Part shown: in pieces, positions 38,605 through 49,722 of the stretch
How the letters are laid out: every line of letters begins with the position of its first letter
Numbering within the stretch: the stretch's first letter is position 1
From: Parus major
Lineage: Eukaryota; Chordata; Aves; Passeriformes; Paridae
Reading direction: 5' to 3'
Assembly: GCF_001522545.3 (NCBI RefSeq)
Contig: NC_031768.1
Span: 6,633,555-6,697,554 of the forward strand
Length of the DNA stretch: 64,000 nucleotides
Notes under the pieces: model-generated
What the model was told of the DNA's origin: nothing
What the model saw: the letters and a program-made list of their open reading frames with translations, nothing else
Databases searched by the model: none
Position numbers and translations under genes: made by a program

Positions 38605-38677
38605 AATAAGGTTGGATGACAGAGGAGTTGAAACTACATGATTTTTAAGATTCCTTCTGACCCAAACCATTCTATGA
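38605..38677 (+). mobile_element. Short degraded CR1 3' tail
   Basis: The last roughly 70 bases of a CR1 are recognisable: AGGTTGGATGACAGAGGAGT followed by a diverged ATTCCTTCTGACCCAAACCA and TTCTATGA. It is strongly diverged, and the sequence further upstream is not clearly CR1. Confidence 0.7.
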
Positions 38678-39918
38678 CAAAGGGGACGGATCCAAAACTT
38701 GCAGATTGTCTTCAGGAAGTCCCCTGAAAAGTGCATAAATCCAAAGCTGTAGAAGTTCTTCAGCATGACTTTTCCACAGGAAAAATAGGTGCACCTGGTG
38801 TGGTTTCTGTGGGTAACAAAGAGGGGGGTGCACAGATGTGCACAGATGGATGTGACTGCCCCTAACCCCACCTCAGCTGAAGCCAGCTGGCCAGAAGTGA
38901 TTTCTGATCCTCAGGGCTCTGTCTGGACAAACATCGCTCACTGCCCAGGTGAAAACACCTTTTCTTTCAGCAGAGCTTCCTTAGGAGAAGGACCAGGATG
39001 GAAATAGGAAGAACCCTACAATAAAGAGGGATGATGCATAAGCAATTAGGGCTTTTTTTAAAGCTTCTTGATGAAGCACAGGAAAGGTGTTCGGATTTTG
39101 TCACAAAGGGTTTTATGAATTATAATTTCAAGGTTCAAAAGGAAAACTAATACAAATGTCAAAACCCCACCCTTCAGAATTAGTCCAAGGAGGGAAAACC
39201 AATCCAAAGAAAATAAAGATGATTTCCATGCTCCATCCCCATCAGAAATTTGGGACTAATTTTAACACACCAGAGTGCAGTGGTGCAAACAAATAGCAGA
39301 GAGAAGATTTATGGTGTTTTATAATTTAATTTTGTTCCTTTTATTCTATGCCAAATTGCCCAAACTCTGTGATGCATTACGACATAAAAAAGCACAACTG
39401 TCGAAATCAAAGGGCAATGTGGATGAAAAAAACTCTTTAAAATTAAAATAATGAGATCTCTTAGTCTACCTCTTCTGAGATATGAATTTAATAATTATAT
39501 AAGAAAGACTGAATTAAATCTTTAAGTGCAAAACAAAACTCATTTTTTAAGATATATTAAATTTGTCATGTTTTTATGCACAAATCATGGGTGCTAATTT
39601 TATGCATTATTTGTTTTTTTAATAGTCTAGGTTTTGGCCCTCTCATCTTGTCAACCAAGCAAGGCAGTGCAGTGTTCCACATGAGAGAAGCTCTGTAGAA
39701 GAAAGGCTGGAGAAGCATGGCTTTTAGGGGTTTTCTTGGCATGAGTCCTCATGGACCCTGAGCTTTCTGCTCCCAACATTTATTTAACAGGAGAGCAGCT
39801 GGAGGTGCCCTGTCTCACTTCAGGGGGTGCAAAAGGCAGGAGTGAGATCTGCTCCAAGCAGAAAGGCAGCAGGACCTGGCAGCTCCTGCAGTGTGGCTTT
39901 GGTGTTGTTTTTCTTCAG
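38678..39918. other. Non-coding DNA upstream of the candidate exon
   Basis: AT-rich, especially 39300-39620. Nothing is recognised apart from a polypyrimidine-AG (GTTGTTTTTCTTCAG) ending at 39918, a good match to a vertebrate 3' splice site. An ATG at 39751 is in frame with the candidate exon downstream. Confidence 0.45.
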
Positions 39919-40092
39919 AGGCAAACCCAAGTGGAGAGATTGAAAAAGCTGAAAGATAACCCAGCATCTAATTTAAAGACTAATATTTTCCACAGGCTCT
40001 GCAGCAAATTGAAGCAGGAGTTTCCTTTGTTTGCTCTGGTAGTTCCAGGAGCTGTCCTTCTTGCAGGGCTAATTTTATTTTATCTTTTATAA
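39919..40092 (+). CDS. Possible terminal exon encoding a C-terminal membrane anchor (unidentified)
   Basis: A 57-codon open stretch follows a strong 3' splice-site match and ends in TAA. The peptide starts RQTQVERLKKLKDNP, is basic and polar for about 37 residues, then has about 20 hydrophobic residues (FALVVPGAVLLAGLILFYLL) ending exactly at the stop codon. That is the layout of a tail-anchored protein: cytosolic domain, basic flank, single terminal transmembrane segment. The frame is also open upstream to an ATG at 39751, giving 113 codons if unspliced. I cannot match it to a known family, and no partner exons are identified. It could be chance: one 57-codon open frame with a hydrophobic end is not rare in 64 kb. 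Confidence 0.2.
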   Translation, partial: RQTQVERLKKLKDNPASNLKTNIFHRLCSKLKQEFPLFALVVPGAVLLAGLILFYLL

Positions 40093-41716
40093 TTTCTGAA
40101 TGACATTACAAATGAGAGCTTCCTTTGGTCAACCAGTTCAGCACATTCCTCAGCAGAGAACTGATGGGAAAATTCATGGCCTAATCTTGGTAAATTTAAC
40201 AGAGACTGCCATCAATGGGATCAATGTTAAATCTACATATGTGTTGCCAGAGGCAGGTCCAGGAAATGGGTAGAAAAGCATGGAAAGTTTGTAGATATTC
40301 AACTGTCATCCATCACTTCTTGTTAACAAAGCAGAAAGAATGAAAGAAATTTTTTTCTGACATAATCCTGTTTTGTTGGCTGAAAAAAAATAGAGGCATA
40401 ATTAATAATACATAATACATAATTAACAGTCCTTAATACTTTCCCCTGAAAAATGGTAACAAAGGTCTGGGTTTTATCAATTTTGAATTGTCTCTAACAG
40501 GCCATTTACCTGTTTGCATTGTAAAATTAACTTTTCTCAATTAATGCTAATATCAGTTCTTTTTGTTCTAATCAGATTGTTCCAAAAAAGCAATAAGCAA
40601 TGTGGGATTAGCATTAATAAGAAAAAAATAAAAGAAAAAACACAAGAATATTATGCCTGCTGGGCTTTTGCTGCTACAATTCCACTTCCACCTCCACTAT
40701 TAATAAGGCTCTGGGTGAAATTGGTTTCTTTGGTGATAGAAAAATAGTGACATACTTCTAAAGGATTTTTTTTCCTTGCAGAAATTGTTATAAGAAGACC
40801 AATTGTGTGGATGCAATGGAAGGCAAATGTCAGAAACAGAGTGTGAATCTTTCCCTCACAAATAATTTAACAATGACAGTGCCATGTAAATAGTCATCCA
40901 AAACCTGGCTACCACAGTAGCCTGAAATCCTTTGCTTTGCAGCACATCAGTTGTGGAGATGTAGACAACAGAGCCTGGAGGAGCACAAAAGATGAGATGC
41001 AAGGGCCACCTCACATCTAACACACACACAGAACTCAGCACCTTCCTCTCAGAACCTAAAGAAGCTGTTCTGAGTGTGTTACAGCTGATTTCCAGCTATG
41101 GCTTTGACTGTCACAAAAAGTGTGAATTTAATCCCTTACAGTGGCAGGGGCTTGTTGACTGGAGACAGCTTTGAGGAACAGAGCACTTGAGTGTTTTGTA
41201 TGTTGATGTTTCATGCCTGGGTAGAGAATAGATGATAAAACCACCCCAAGTTTGGGTTTTACACGCTGGATGAAAAGCACTAGAGAGGTTTCATTATTAC
41301 TGTTCTTCAAAAGCTCTCCGTAGTGCAGCCTCACTGAATGCCATGCATTCAAGCCATCAGGAAGGAAGAGTTGTGATATTTCACACACAGGGTAAGGAAA
41401 TGAGTAAATGAGATACCACTGAAACACCTCTCTGTACCTGAGAGGTTCTAAATTGTCCTCACTGAACTGTTGCAAGGAGAGGGCGTGTGAAAGAAAACCT
41501 ACTCAGAGGAGAAGAGGGATGCTAAGGAGAGAGCCCTCCGCAGCCAGAGAGCATTCAGGAGCTCTGGCAGGGTATCATCTCCCCTTTGCTGTGGTCTGCA
41601 GTGTACTCTGGGGCTTTCCAGGCCAGGTGGCCCCTTGTTAAAATGATCAAAGGGAGGCTAGATTACTGCTGTGTCTAACACCAGTCTTCTACTGCATCCC
41701 CTCCTCTTTCTCTCCC

Positions 41717-41810
41717 TCAAAAAAAACCAAAAAAAAGCAAAAAAACCCTACAGCACAAAACCAAAAACAAACAAAAAACTGAAACCAACAACAAACCCCT
41801 CAAAAAAACA
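41717..41810. repeat. A-rich low-complexity tract
   Basis: About 90 bases of A with C interruptions (AAAAAACC, ACAAACAAAA), complementary in character to the T-rich tract at 25.7 kb. It may be an old retroelement tail or slippage DNA. Confidence 0.85.
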
Positions 41811-43640
41811 TCTTAGAGAGCTAAGACCATCATGCACTGTTTCCAAGGGCCAAACTCTGCTTGCAGAGCACAGGCAAAGGGCTGGTGAGAGACTGTGAGT
41901 GATGCAGTTTTTTGACCACTGCCACTGCCTTCAATGCACTCCTGGGTCCCTCAGGACACCTTGCTCAGGAGCCTTGGGAATGCAGAGGACACCTGAGGCA
42001 GGGCCTTGGAGTGAGGAGTGGATGGACTGAGTGTGAGAGGACCTTAAGGATAAAGCAGAAATGTGTTGTCTCCCTGTGAGCAGCCTCTGCCTACAAGGGG
42101 CACCCCCAGTTCTTCCCACAGCCTTTGCTGTGCCAGTTTAGCTCCCAGAGCACAGCAGCCTATGTGGGACTGGATCTGTTCCTGTCTGGCTTTCTGCCCT
42201 CACCTAGAACAAAATTAACTCTTCAGGAGATTTGTTGTAAAGAATATGATCCTGGGATGGGAGCTCTGTAAATGAGGTTTTGAAGAAGGGCATGGCATTT
42301 GTTAGTGCTGTAACATGAGAACAATGAAGCATATAAACAATTTATTCTCATCAGTCACAGGAACCGCCCTACATAAAAGCCAGACCAGCTTTGGTCAGTG
42401 CCAGAAGTATTTTTAGCAGAAGTAATATGCACAGTTTGAGGATCACTGTGACTCTTTTTGAAAGCATGTGTGCTATTTTTGTTCCCAGGTCTAGAATAGT
42501 GGTTTGGAAACTCATAGGACATCCTGGTGCAAATGTAAGAGTACAGTGAAATGCAACTTTGGAGGGTTGTATGTTGGATTGATCAGTCTGGTAGCATTGT
42601 CCTGGGAAATGAGCAGGACAGTGTTATGATTTACCACCCAAATACAACAAGTGCCTGCAGCCCAGAGCACAGTGGTTCACTCCCCATGAAACAAAATCCA
42701 AGACACACCTTGGGACTCTGGCTGGTGGCTCCAGAGACATTTCCTGACAAGAGTCTGCCTCAAATGCTTCATGCAAGATTTATGTGACAGGGAAGAAGGG
42801 TTTTCCTCAGGTCTGTCAAAATTTTGGGCCTGCACTCTGCAGAGAGACACATTGCTTAGTGCCAGTACCAAAACAAGTGTGACATTTGTATATCCCCTCT
42901 CTCTCATATTGCCAAAGCATGTGGGAAAGGTACTACAGGGAGTAGCTTTTTCCATACAGTTTTTCCAGATGCATCATCTTTAGTATTCCAGCATGAATCC
43001 CTTTAGCTCTGCTGAGGCTGCACCGCCAGGTACATCATCTCTTCTCTCTCTTAGCCCTGTGTTTATGTGTCTGCCCTGACAACAGCCTTGTTGCTCCCTG
43101 ACCATGCTGGATGCTGCTGATTGACATGAAAATTAAGCAGAGCAGTGCTCCAAGTGGTTTCCAGCACAGAACCATTCCAAGGATACCAAGCAGGTCTCCA
43201 GGAGAGGGGTCTGATTTCTCCCAGGGGCTGATCACACTGGTGTGCTGCTTGCCTGGTGCTCACCAAGAGCACGGCAGGTTTTGGCTCTAGCTGTAGCCAC
43301 AGAAGGAGCCCTTCTGTGAGGAGAATCTTCTCTGTGGTCTGGGTGATGCAGCAGGGAGAAGGCAGCAGAAGAAATCTCTTCTGAGTGCCTCCTTGGCCTC
43401 GGTGTAGCATGGCAGCAGGAGAGTTGTTCACTGCTCGTGCAGCTGGGCAGTGTAAAGATGTGATTTGTTTCTCGGTATGACAGCACTGCGGGGCTTCAGC
43501 TGTGTGAGGTGTGGCTGCTGCCAGGGGGGAAGGCAGGTGTGCCAAAGGATGTGCCCAAAGGCATCCCAAGGGATGGGCCATGTGTTGCAGGATCCATCTC
43601 CAGGGGCTGGCTGGTGCTGGGAGGGAGGGAAAAGAGGCAA

Positions 43641-43686
43641 GAGTTCAACGTTGTTTATTTCTAGAGTTCAATGTTATTTATTTCCA
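43641..43686. repeat. 23-bp direct duplication
   Basis: GAGTTCAACGTTGTTTATTT, plus CTA, is followed by a second copy at 43664 with two substitutions. Confidence 0.75.
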
Positions 43687-45099
43687 CATGGTTTCCTTCA
43701 AGAACTTCTGCAGCGACATCCCTAAATGCAACTCTCAGATACCTCTTGCTATTAAATGATGTCAGTCACACAGGAGCCAAGATCACCTTATTTCTTGTCA
43801 ATATCAAGCTGTTACAGCCCAAATTGCATAAAGGAATTGACACTTCAGGAATCAGATCATGAAATCATTGTAATAAGTGAACACTGTTTGCATTCAGGCT
43901 GCGTCTCTGAAGATCTAACATTGATTTTAAATTTTGCAGCCCATTCCTCCTGCTTGAGCCTGGCAGGATGAGATGCTGAGACTTCTGTAAAACCCCAGTG
44001 AAGATAGAAACAACAGCATGAGTGCCTGGGAAAGAGAAAGGAGGCAACCTCCTGGAGGAGGGTGGGAGAGGGCTGGCACAGGAATAGAAGACCCTGTTCT
44101 CAACAAACTGCATCAAAGTGCAGAGCAAAAGTGACTTTCCTTCACCAAAACACCCACTGAATGTCCTGTGTGAGCACAGGTAAAAGCCTTTTGTAGAGCA
44201 CACTTTTTGAATCACAGAAATCACCCTTCCAAACACAAATTTTGTTCAGGAAGGTTTCCCTTTGATAACATAACACCTTTGATAATGGGAAGTTTCTTAT
44301 CTGAATGCTGACAAGCAACCATTCTCTCCAGAACTTTGCAAATGGTAATAAGGTGAAGTTTGGGGAGAGGCTATGGGGGATTCTTCCCCTTCTTTTCTTT
44401 TTTTCCCTCTGGGAGAAACTGACTGTGCAACAACCAAGGTAGTCAGTAGTGTTCAGTCTGCTACACTTCCTGAGGCCAGCCATTAATAGGATATTTGGCT
44501 GCACAACAGATGATTTGGATGCTCTTATTTGAAGGGCAAATAGTCATGATTATCCTTTTGTAGAGAGAGAATATTTTAAAGAAGAATTTTAATCTGTTTT
44601 CTGTGCAGTGCAGAATAAAGGATACACAAAATGTAGGATCCCTGTAGGTACAAAATTGTTCTTTTATGCTTTAACACTATTATACTTAGAATTCACTTTG
44701 TTTTTCCTTTTCTGATTTTTTGACTGTTTTTGTTCTCTTAGCTAGTATCAAGAGAGGATATATTGCTGCAAGTAAAATAAAAGTTTTTATCTAGGACTTC
44801 TCCATGGTCTATAATTACAGTTCTGTAAGCCCAACTGATGGTTAGGTAAGGGACTCAAACAACCAGTTAATGAGCAGCTCTTCATTAAACTCACTGCACA
44901 AAGAGCATAAAGTTCATTTGGTTTTCTTGTCCTTCACAGATGAGGACTTGAAATTCCCTTTTGAATAAGTTTTCATTTTCTGTTAGTCTAAGTTTCTGTG
45001 GTTGTGTTTTTAAATTCTTGGTATCACAGCTGACATAGAAAAATGAACATAATTTCATGGTTGCACTTTATAGTTCACACAATTTATATGTGACAAAAA

Positions 45100-45510
45100 G
45101 AAGTGGACAATGGAAAAAAGTTGAGCTGGGGACCAGAAACATCAGTCCTGCTTAACATCTTCATTCATGGTGTGGATGATGGGGCAGAGTGTGTCCTCAG
45201 TGAGGATGTCAGTGACAGCAGGAGGAGAGGCTGATATGCCAGAACTGTGTTGCCAGGGCTGAACCTGAGCCAGCAAAGTGTCCTTGTGTCAAAGAAGGCT
45301 GTCAGGACTTAGGGCAGCCCCCAGAAGGTGATGCCAGCAGGTCAAGGGAGGAGATTCTCCCCCCTTGCTCAAGCACTGGTGGGGCCACACGTGAAGGACT
45401 GTGTCCAGTTCTGGGCTCCCAAGGGCCACAGAGACACAGACATACTGGAGAGAGTCCAAATGACATCCAGAGGTCCCTTCCAACCTCAGCCATCCTGGGA
45501 TTCCATGATT
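45100..45510 (+). mobile_element. CR1 LINE fragment, 3' end with internal deletion
   Basis: A sense-strand CR1 fragment. It starts near the block encoding a late part of the reverse transcriptase (ACATCTTCATTCATGGTGTG, about 45155), continues through TGGGGCCACACGTGAAGGAC and TGTGTCCAGTTCTGGGCTCC, then jumps from the GGAGAGAGTCCAAATGACAT block directly to the tail AGAGGTCCCTTCCAACCTCA. The middle of the usual CR1 3' region is missing, so there is an internal deletion. Other frames show only stops and short peptides. Confidence 0.88.
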
Positions 45511-45680
45511 AAGCTGCATGTTATGAACAATAATGGGCATTGAGATACACACTGCCCCTACTCCAATATGCTTCCAAAGTGTATAAAAATTAAATCATCT
45601 TGCTGTAATCATCTTCTGTTCTGTCACTATTGTATGAAAGTTTTTAAGAAATAATAGCAGAGAGGTCTCTTGAAGTCTTC

Positions 45681-45895
45681 ATAGTCATAGAGTCATATCA
45701 ACATAGAATATCCTGAGTTGGAAGGGACCCACCAGGGTCTCCTCAATAATTCCAATCCCTGGGCCTGCAAAGACAGCCCCAAGAGTCACACCATGTCCCC
45801 AAGAGCATTGTCCAGGTGCTTCTTGAACTCTGGGAGGCTTGGGACTGTCACCACATCCCTGGGCACATCCCTGGGAGCCTGTCCTTTTACTGCTG
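45681..45895 (-). mobile_element. CR1 LINE fragment, 3' end, reverse orientation
   Basis: On the plus strand it begins with a reversed CR1 tail (ATAGAATATCCTGAGTTGGA, AGGGACCCACC) and continues through TCCAGGTGCTTCTTGAACTC (about 45809) and CCTGGGAGCCTGT-type blocks. Orientation is opposite to the CR1 about 170 bases to its left. The far (5') edge is uncertain. Confidence 0.85.
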
Positions 45896-48727
45896 AAGCC
45901 ACCTGCCACAGGGAAGGCCCTGGTTCAAACTCACCTTGTGATCAGCTCTGCAAAGAGCAGAATTCTCACTAATGGATTTATGCCTTTAAACTCCAGCCCA
46001 GCTGCATCCCCTGTCACCATCTCAGTGGAGTGAGAAGCTGTGGATTGACTTTGCACGTCTCATCCTTCTGACAGCAGTGGTCCTACGCTGCTCTTGAGCA
46101 TCTGGAGGCAAAACTGAGCAGGGCTCATCCTTTTCAGGCTGCAGTACCGCTGTTACACTGTGTGTGTTACTGCTGCAGTGCTCCTTTCCAGGAAAGGGGA
46201 AAGCACAGCGGGAGTGGATCCGCTCCGTGAGTCACTTGGCAGGTTCCTGCAGGCCAAGCCAAACACAGGGTTTTAGCTAAGAGCTGCTTTTATGGGAAAT
46301 ATGGAATGTGACAGTTGTTTGGGTTGGAAGCTTCTCCAGTGACTCGGGGCCTAGTTCACCCAGGAGTGTGCGAGCTGCTAAACACTCCCTAGAAAGTGAG
46401 GCTGGAATGTTTCATGCCTTTTTGGTCAGGTATTTGTCCGCCACAGAACTAGCTAAATCTGCCTTTGGTGCCATGGGCATCAAGCTGTTTCTCTCTCTTC
46501 CTCCTGCCCCTTCTTATTAACATTTTCAAAAGGTTTCATTTTTTTTCCCCCTAAGAGGGTTTACAAGAAATGAGTAAACGCTTATGTTGCCATTTTTCAT
46601 CTGTTTATTTTGGCTGTTTGTTTTTGCTCTGCTTTGGAGAGACTGTGGTGCATAAATAAGCTATGACCTGTCATCCCAGAGGGAGGGAATGGTAGACTGT
46701 GCATGGAAAATCTTCTCTGGTTTTCCTCTTGTAAATTCAGTAATGACATCACAGTAAATGATCAGACTTTTTCCTGGAAGAAGGTTTGGTGTACTTCCTT
46801 TTAATTATGCAAGGTGTTCATGCTCAGACCTTGACAGTAAACATGAAACCAATTTGGAACATGTATCTTTAAGTCCTTCAAGGTCTATATCATACCCTGT
46901 TGAAACAACTAATTAAGGTTTAATTTCACAGATATGAAGCAATTGCTGTCTCCTGCCCTGCTGATAAGGACTGCAGCAACAAAGACTAACACTCCAAGTG
47001 CTAATTTAAAGACAGAAAAAGGAGGTGAAAGTAAAAGATTTCCCCATTTGCAATCAAACAATTATAAAGCTACACAGCCTTTCCTGCTGTGAGAACCAAT
47101 GGTAAAAAATAAATGAGATATATCCTTAATCTATAGGCTTCACTGTCATTTAGGGGTGAAATTTTTTTTGTTGATTTTATGTGGGTTTTTTTTTTAATAG
47201 GGATTTTATTTTTTCCTTTTATTTGGTGTGTGTTTTGAGGTGGGTTTTTTTTCCCTTGCTTAGGCTAAGGGAGGGAAACTAGCAGTAGAGGCAACAGACA
47301 CAAAAAGCAGAAATTTCCCCCATGCTGCCCAGCTGGTTATTTTAGCACTCACCTGTGAGCACCCTTCACTGCAGAAGGGATGCCTTTGAGAAGCCACATA
47401 CAAAGGTTTCCTCGAGCAGCTCTGCAGCAGAGGCTCAGCTATCAGGTTTCCAGAACCTGCAGCTAAGCAGGATGTCTGGTGTGAGATGATTTGGTGACAC
47501 AGATCCCTATCGGCGAGGAGCTCAGCGGAAATCACCGATTTCATTTCACACAAGACAGGGAACGGAGGCAGGGCTAGAAATGAAGTAAAGCACTGTAGCT
47601 AAATTCAGCAAATGCAAATGGGAGCAACTTGCTGACTTCACCAGAGGCTGGCTGCTGATTACAGTATTTGAACTAGATTTCCCCAACTGCATAACACAAT
47701 GGCTCCTTAGAGTCCCAAGTCAGGATTTTGCTAATTAAGACTACATGTCTGAATATGCAGATGTACACACCAATATAGTCAAAATTTGAATTTGTTCTAT
47801 TATGTTGGCTTTCCTTATTTACTTTTTTTTTTTTTTAGGGAAAAAAGTAAAACCAAAAGATAAAAAAAAGGAGCAAAAAGGAAGGAGAGACCATAGATTA
47901 CATGCATAACATGTCAGACACCTGCAGACATCTTCACAACACATCCTAAGTCAAAACAGCAGAATTTAGGAGGTTTGACAACTTAAGTACAAAGAAATTA
48001 TCACAATTTCAACATTAGGTGTTTCTGGTGGATAAAAGGTAGTGTCACTGTGCTTCCCCAATTATCTTTATGGTATTAGCGCCTTCTTATCCTAACACTA
48101 AAATATTTTCTTGCATGAGGATTTATTGCAAGATCACATTGAAAAAAAGGAGTGGAAAACTGCCTGGATGGGGGATGCAAGGAAACTGCAGATAAAAAAT
48201 GTGAGTCCAGTCCAGTCAGCCCAGGCCTCCATCTACTCTCCTTGGACACCACCTGCAAGTCAGTGGGAGCTGGTGAGCACACCTGGTGGATCCATCTCAC
48301 CCTAACACTCACTGAAACAGGGCAAACACATGAGCTGCTCCACAACTTCACCCATTTCTCACTTTCTTTCAGCTACAGAAAGCACATGGTGAGTATCTCA
48401 GCTGGGGACACCTTAAATGATATAAATCCCACCCATGGTGTCCATCAAATGCTCACTGAACCAGACAGATGTGCTTTGCATCCTCTTATCCCATTAATTT
48501 CTAGCAGACTGTAGGTGTTGTTTGTGACAGTAGAGTATAAAACATCTTTAGGCACATATGTGACTTAAATTGACAGTGTGCTTTTAATGTTTGTTTTGGA
48601 ATAGGCTTATTCACAGTCTGCTGTGCTCCACAGAGTGGATGAAAGGCAGGAGCTGAAAACCCTACTATTATTTACAGCACAGTTCTCTCTGCTCTACGTG
48701 AAAAACATTATGGAAAGAAAAGGAATT
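45896..48727. other. Non-coding DNA
   Basis: No gene is recognised. T-runs occur near 47162-47250 and a T/A homopolymer pair lies at 47823-47870. Open frames are short and lack domains. Confidence 0.5.
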
Positions 48728-48757
48728 GGGGTGGGGGGAATGGGAGGGTGAGATGGG
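48728..48757 (+). other. G-quadruplex motif
   Basis: Five G-runs of three or more with short loops (GGGGTGGGGGGAATGGGAGG then GTGAGATGGG) meet the canonical G3+N1-7 pattern on the plus strand. No gene context is evident. Confidence 0.75.
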
Positions 48758-49394
48758 AGAGTGTGTGGAGAATAAGAAGAACTGATAAATTTTATTGATG
48801 GAAACTGAACTCTGCCATTTCACTTCCTTTGGCCCCAACACTCCCAGCAATGCAGTTCAGGATCCTGTGCCTCACTGACACCTTCTGGCTGATTTTGGAG
48901 ATCCCGTTCTGGAGGAGGGTGACCAAGCACTGGTGGGGACCTGCCAGGATCTTCAGCCTTGTGCAAAAGCAGATGTCTGGCTGTTCCCAGTGACCACAGT
49001 GCTGGGCAGGCTGGGAAGGCCAGTGGATATCAAGCACTAGGTCCTTGATTTGTTAAATCTGTGCTCTGACTTTTCCCTTTTGGTGTAAAATCTGCGCAGG
49101 CTCAGAGACACCCTTGGCTTCATGCAGCACATGAGGTTTTAAACCAGAGCCTGGCCTCAGCTGAGGTTGGTTGTGAACCCTTGAAGAAACAGTCCTGGCA
49201 AGGTTATCCTGTGGCAGGAGCGATCCCTGCTTGTCCTGGTGAGCCAGGCCCTTTGGGATGCATCATGTTGTGCATTCTTCAGAAGACATGATTCTTCTCT
49301 TTGAAGTTAATGTATTATTTCCATCCCTCAAATTCACGCATGCTTTTTGATTTTACTCGGTAGGAGGAAGGACTGCAGCTCAGACTATGGCTGG
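48758..49394. other. Non-coding DNA
   Basis: Nothing recognised. Open frames lack domains. Confidence 0.5.
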
Positions 49395-49722
49395 ATAGAA
49401 TCACAGAATCATAGATTGGCTTGGGTTGGAAGAGACCTTAAATATCATCTAGTTTTGGCACCTCTGCCATGGACAAGGGACAACTTTCCCTAGACCAGAT
49501 TACTCAGAACTGCATCCAATCTGGTCTTGAACACTTCCAGAGATGGGACATCCACAGATTCTCTGGGAAACCTGTTCCAGTACCTCACCACTCTCACAGT
49601 AAAGAATTTTCCCCTAATATCTAATCTAAACCTACCCTCCTTCAATTTAAAGCCATGTCCCCCTTGTCGCTGCACACCCTCGTGACAAATCCCTCTCCAC
49701 TTTTCTTGCAATTCCCCTAGAG
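49395..49722 (-). mobile_element. CR1 LINE fragment, 3' end, retaining C-terminal ORF2 frame
   Basis: A minus-strand CR1 3' end: on the plus strand it starts ATAGAATCACAGAATCATAG and TTGGGTTGGAAGAGACCTTA. The minus frame 49711-49490 is open for 73 codons and reads the CR1 ORF2 C-terminus: GFKLKEGRFRLDIR, VRYWNRFPRE and FKTRLDAVLSNLV. Its frame is intact over this segment, so the copy is comparatively young or mildly decayed. The endonuclease and reverse-transcriptase domains are missing, so it cannot be autonomous. Confidence 0.95.

Larger units (their letters stand above)
40093..45099. other. Non-coding DNA
   Basis: About 5 kb with no recognisable gene. It includes an A-rich tract (41717-41810), a 23-base-period duplication (43641-43686) and a CATAAAAG TATA-like site near 42373. 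Open frames such as 41128-41475 (minus) and 43063-43581 (minus) lack known domains. Confidence 0.5.

Noticed and set aside
42360..42420. TATA-like CATAAAAG with small hairpin GACCAGCTTTGGTC
   Set aside because: A single weak core-promoter match in AT-rich DNA, without initiator, CpG enrichment or downstream exon.
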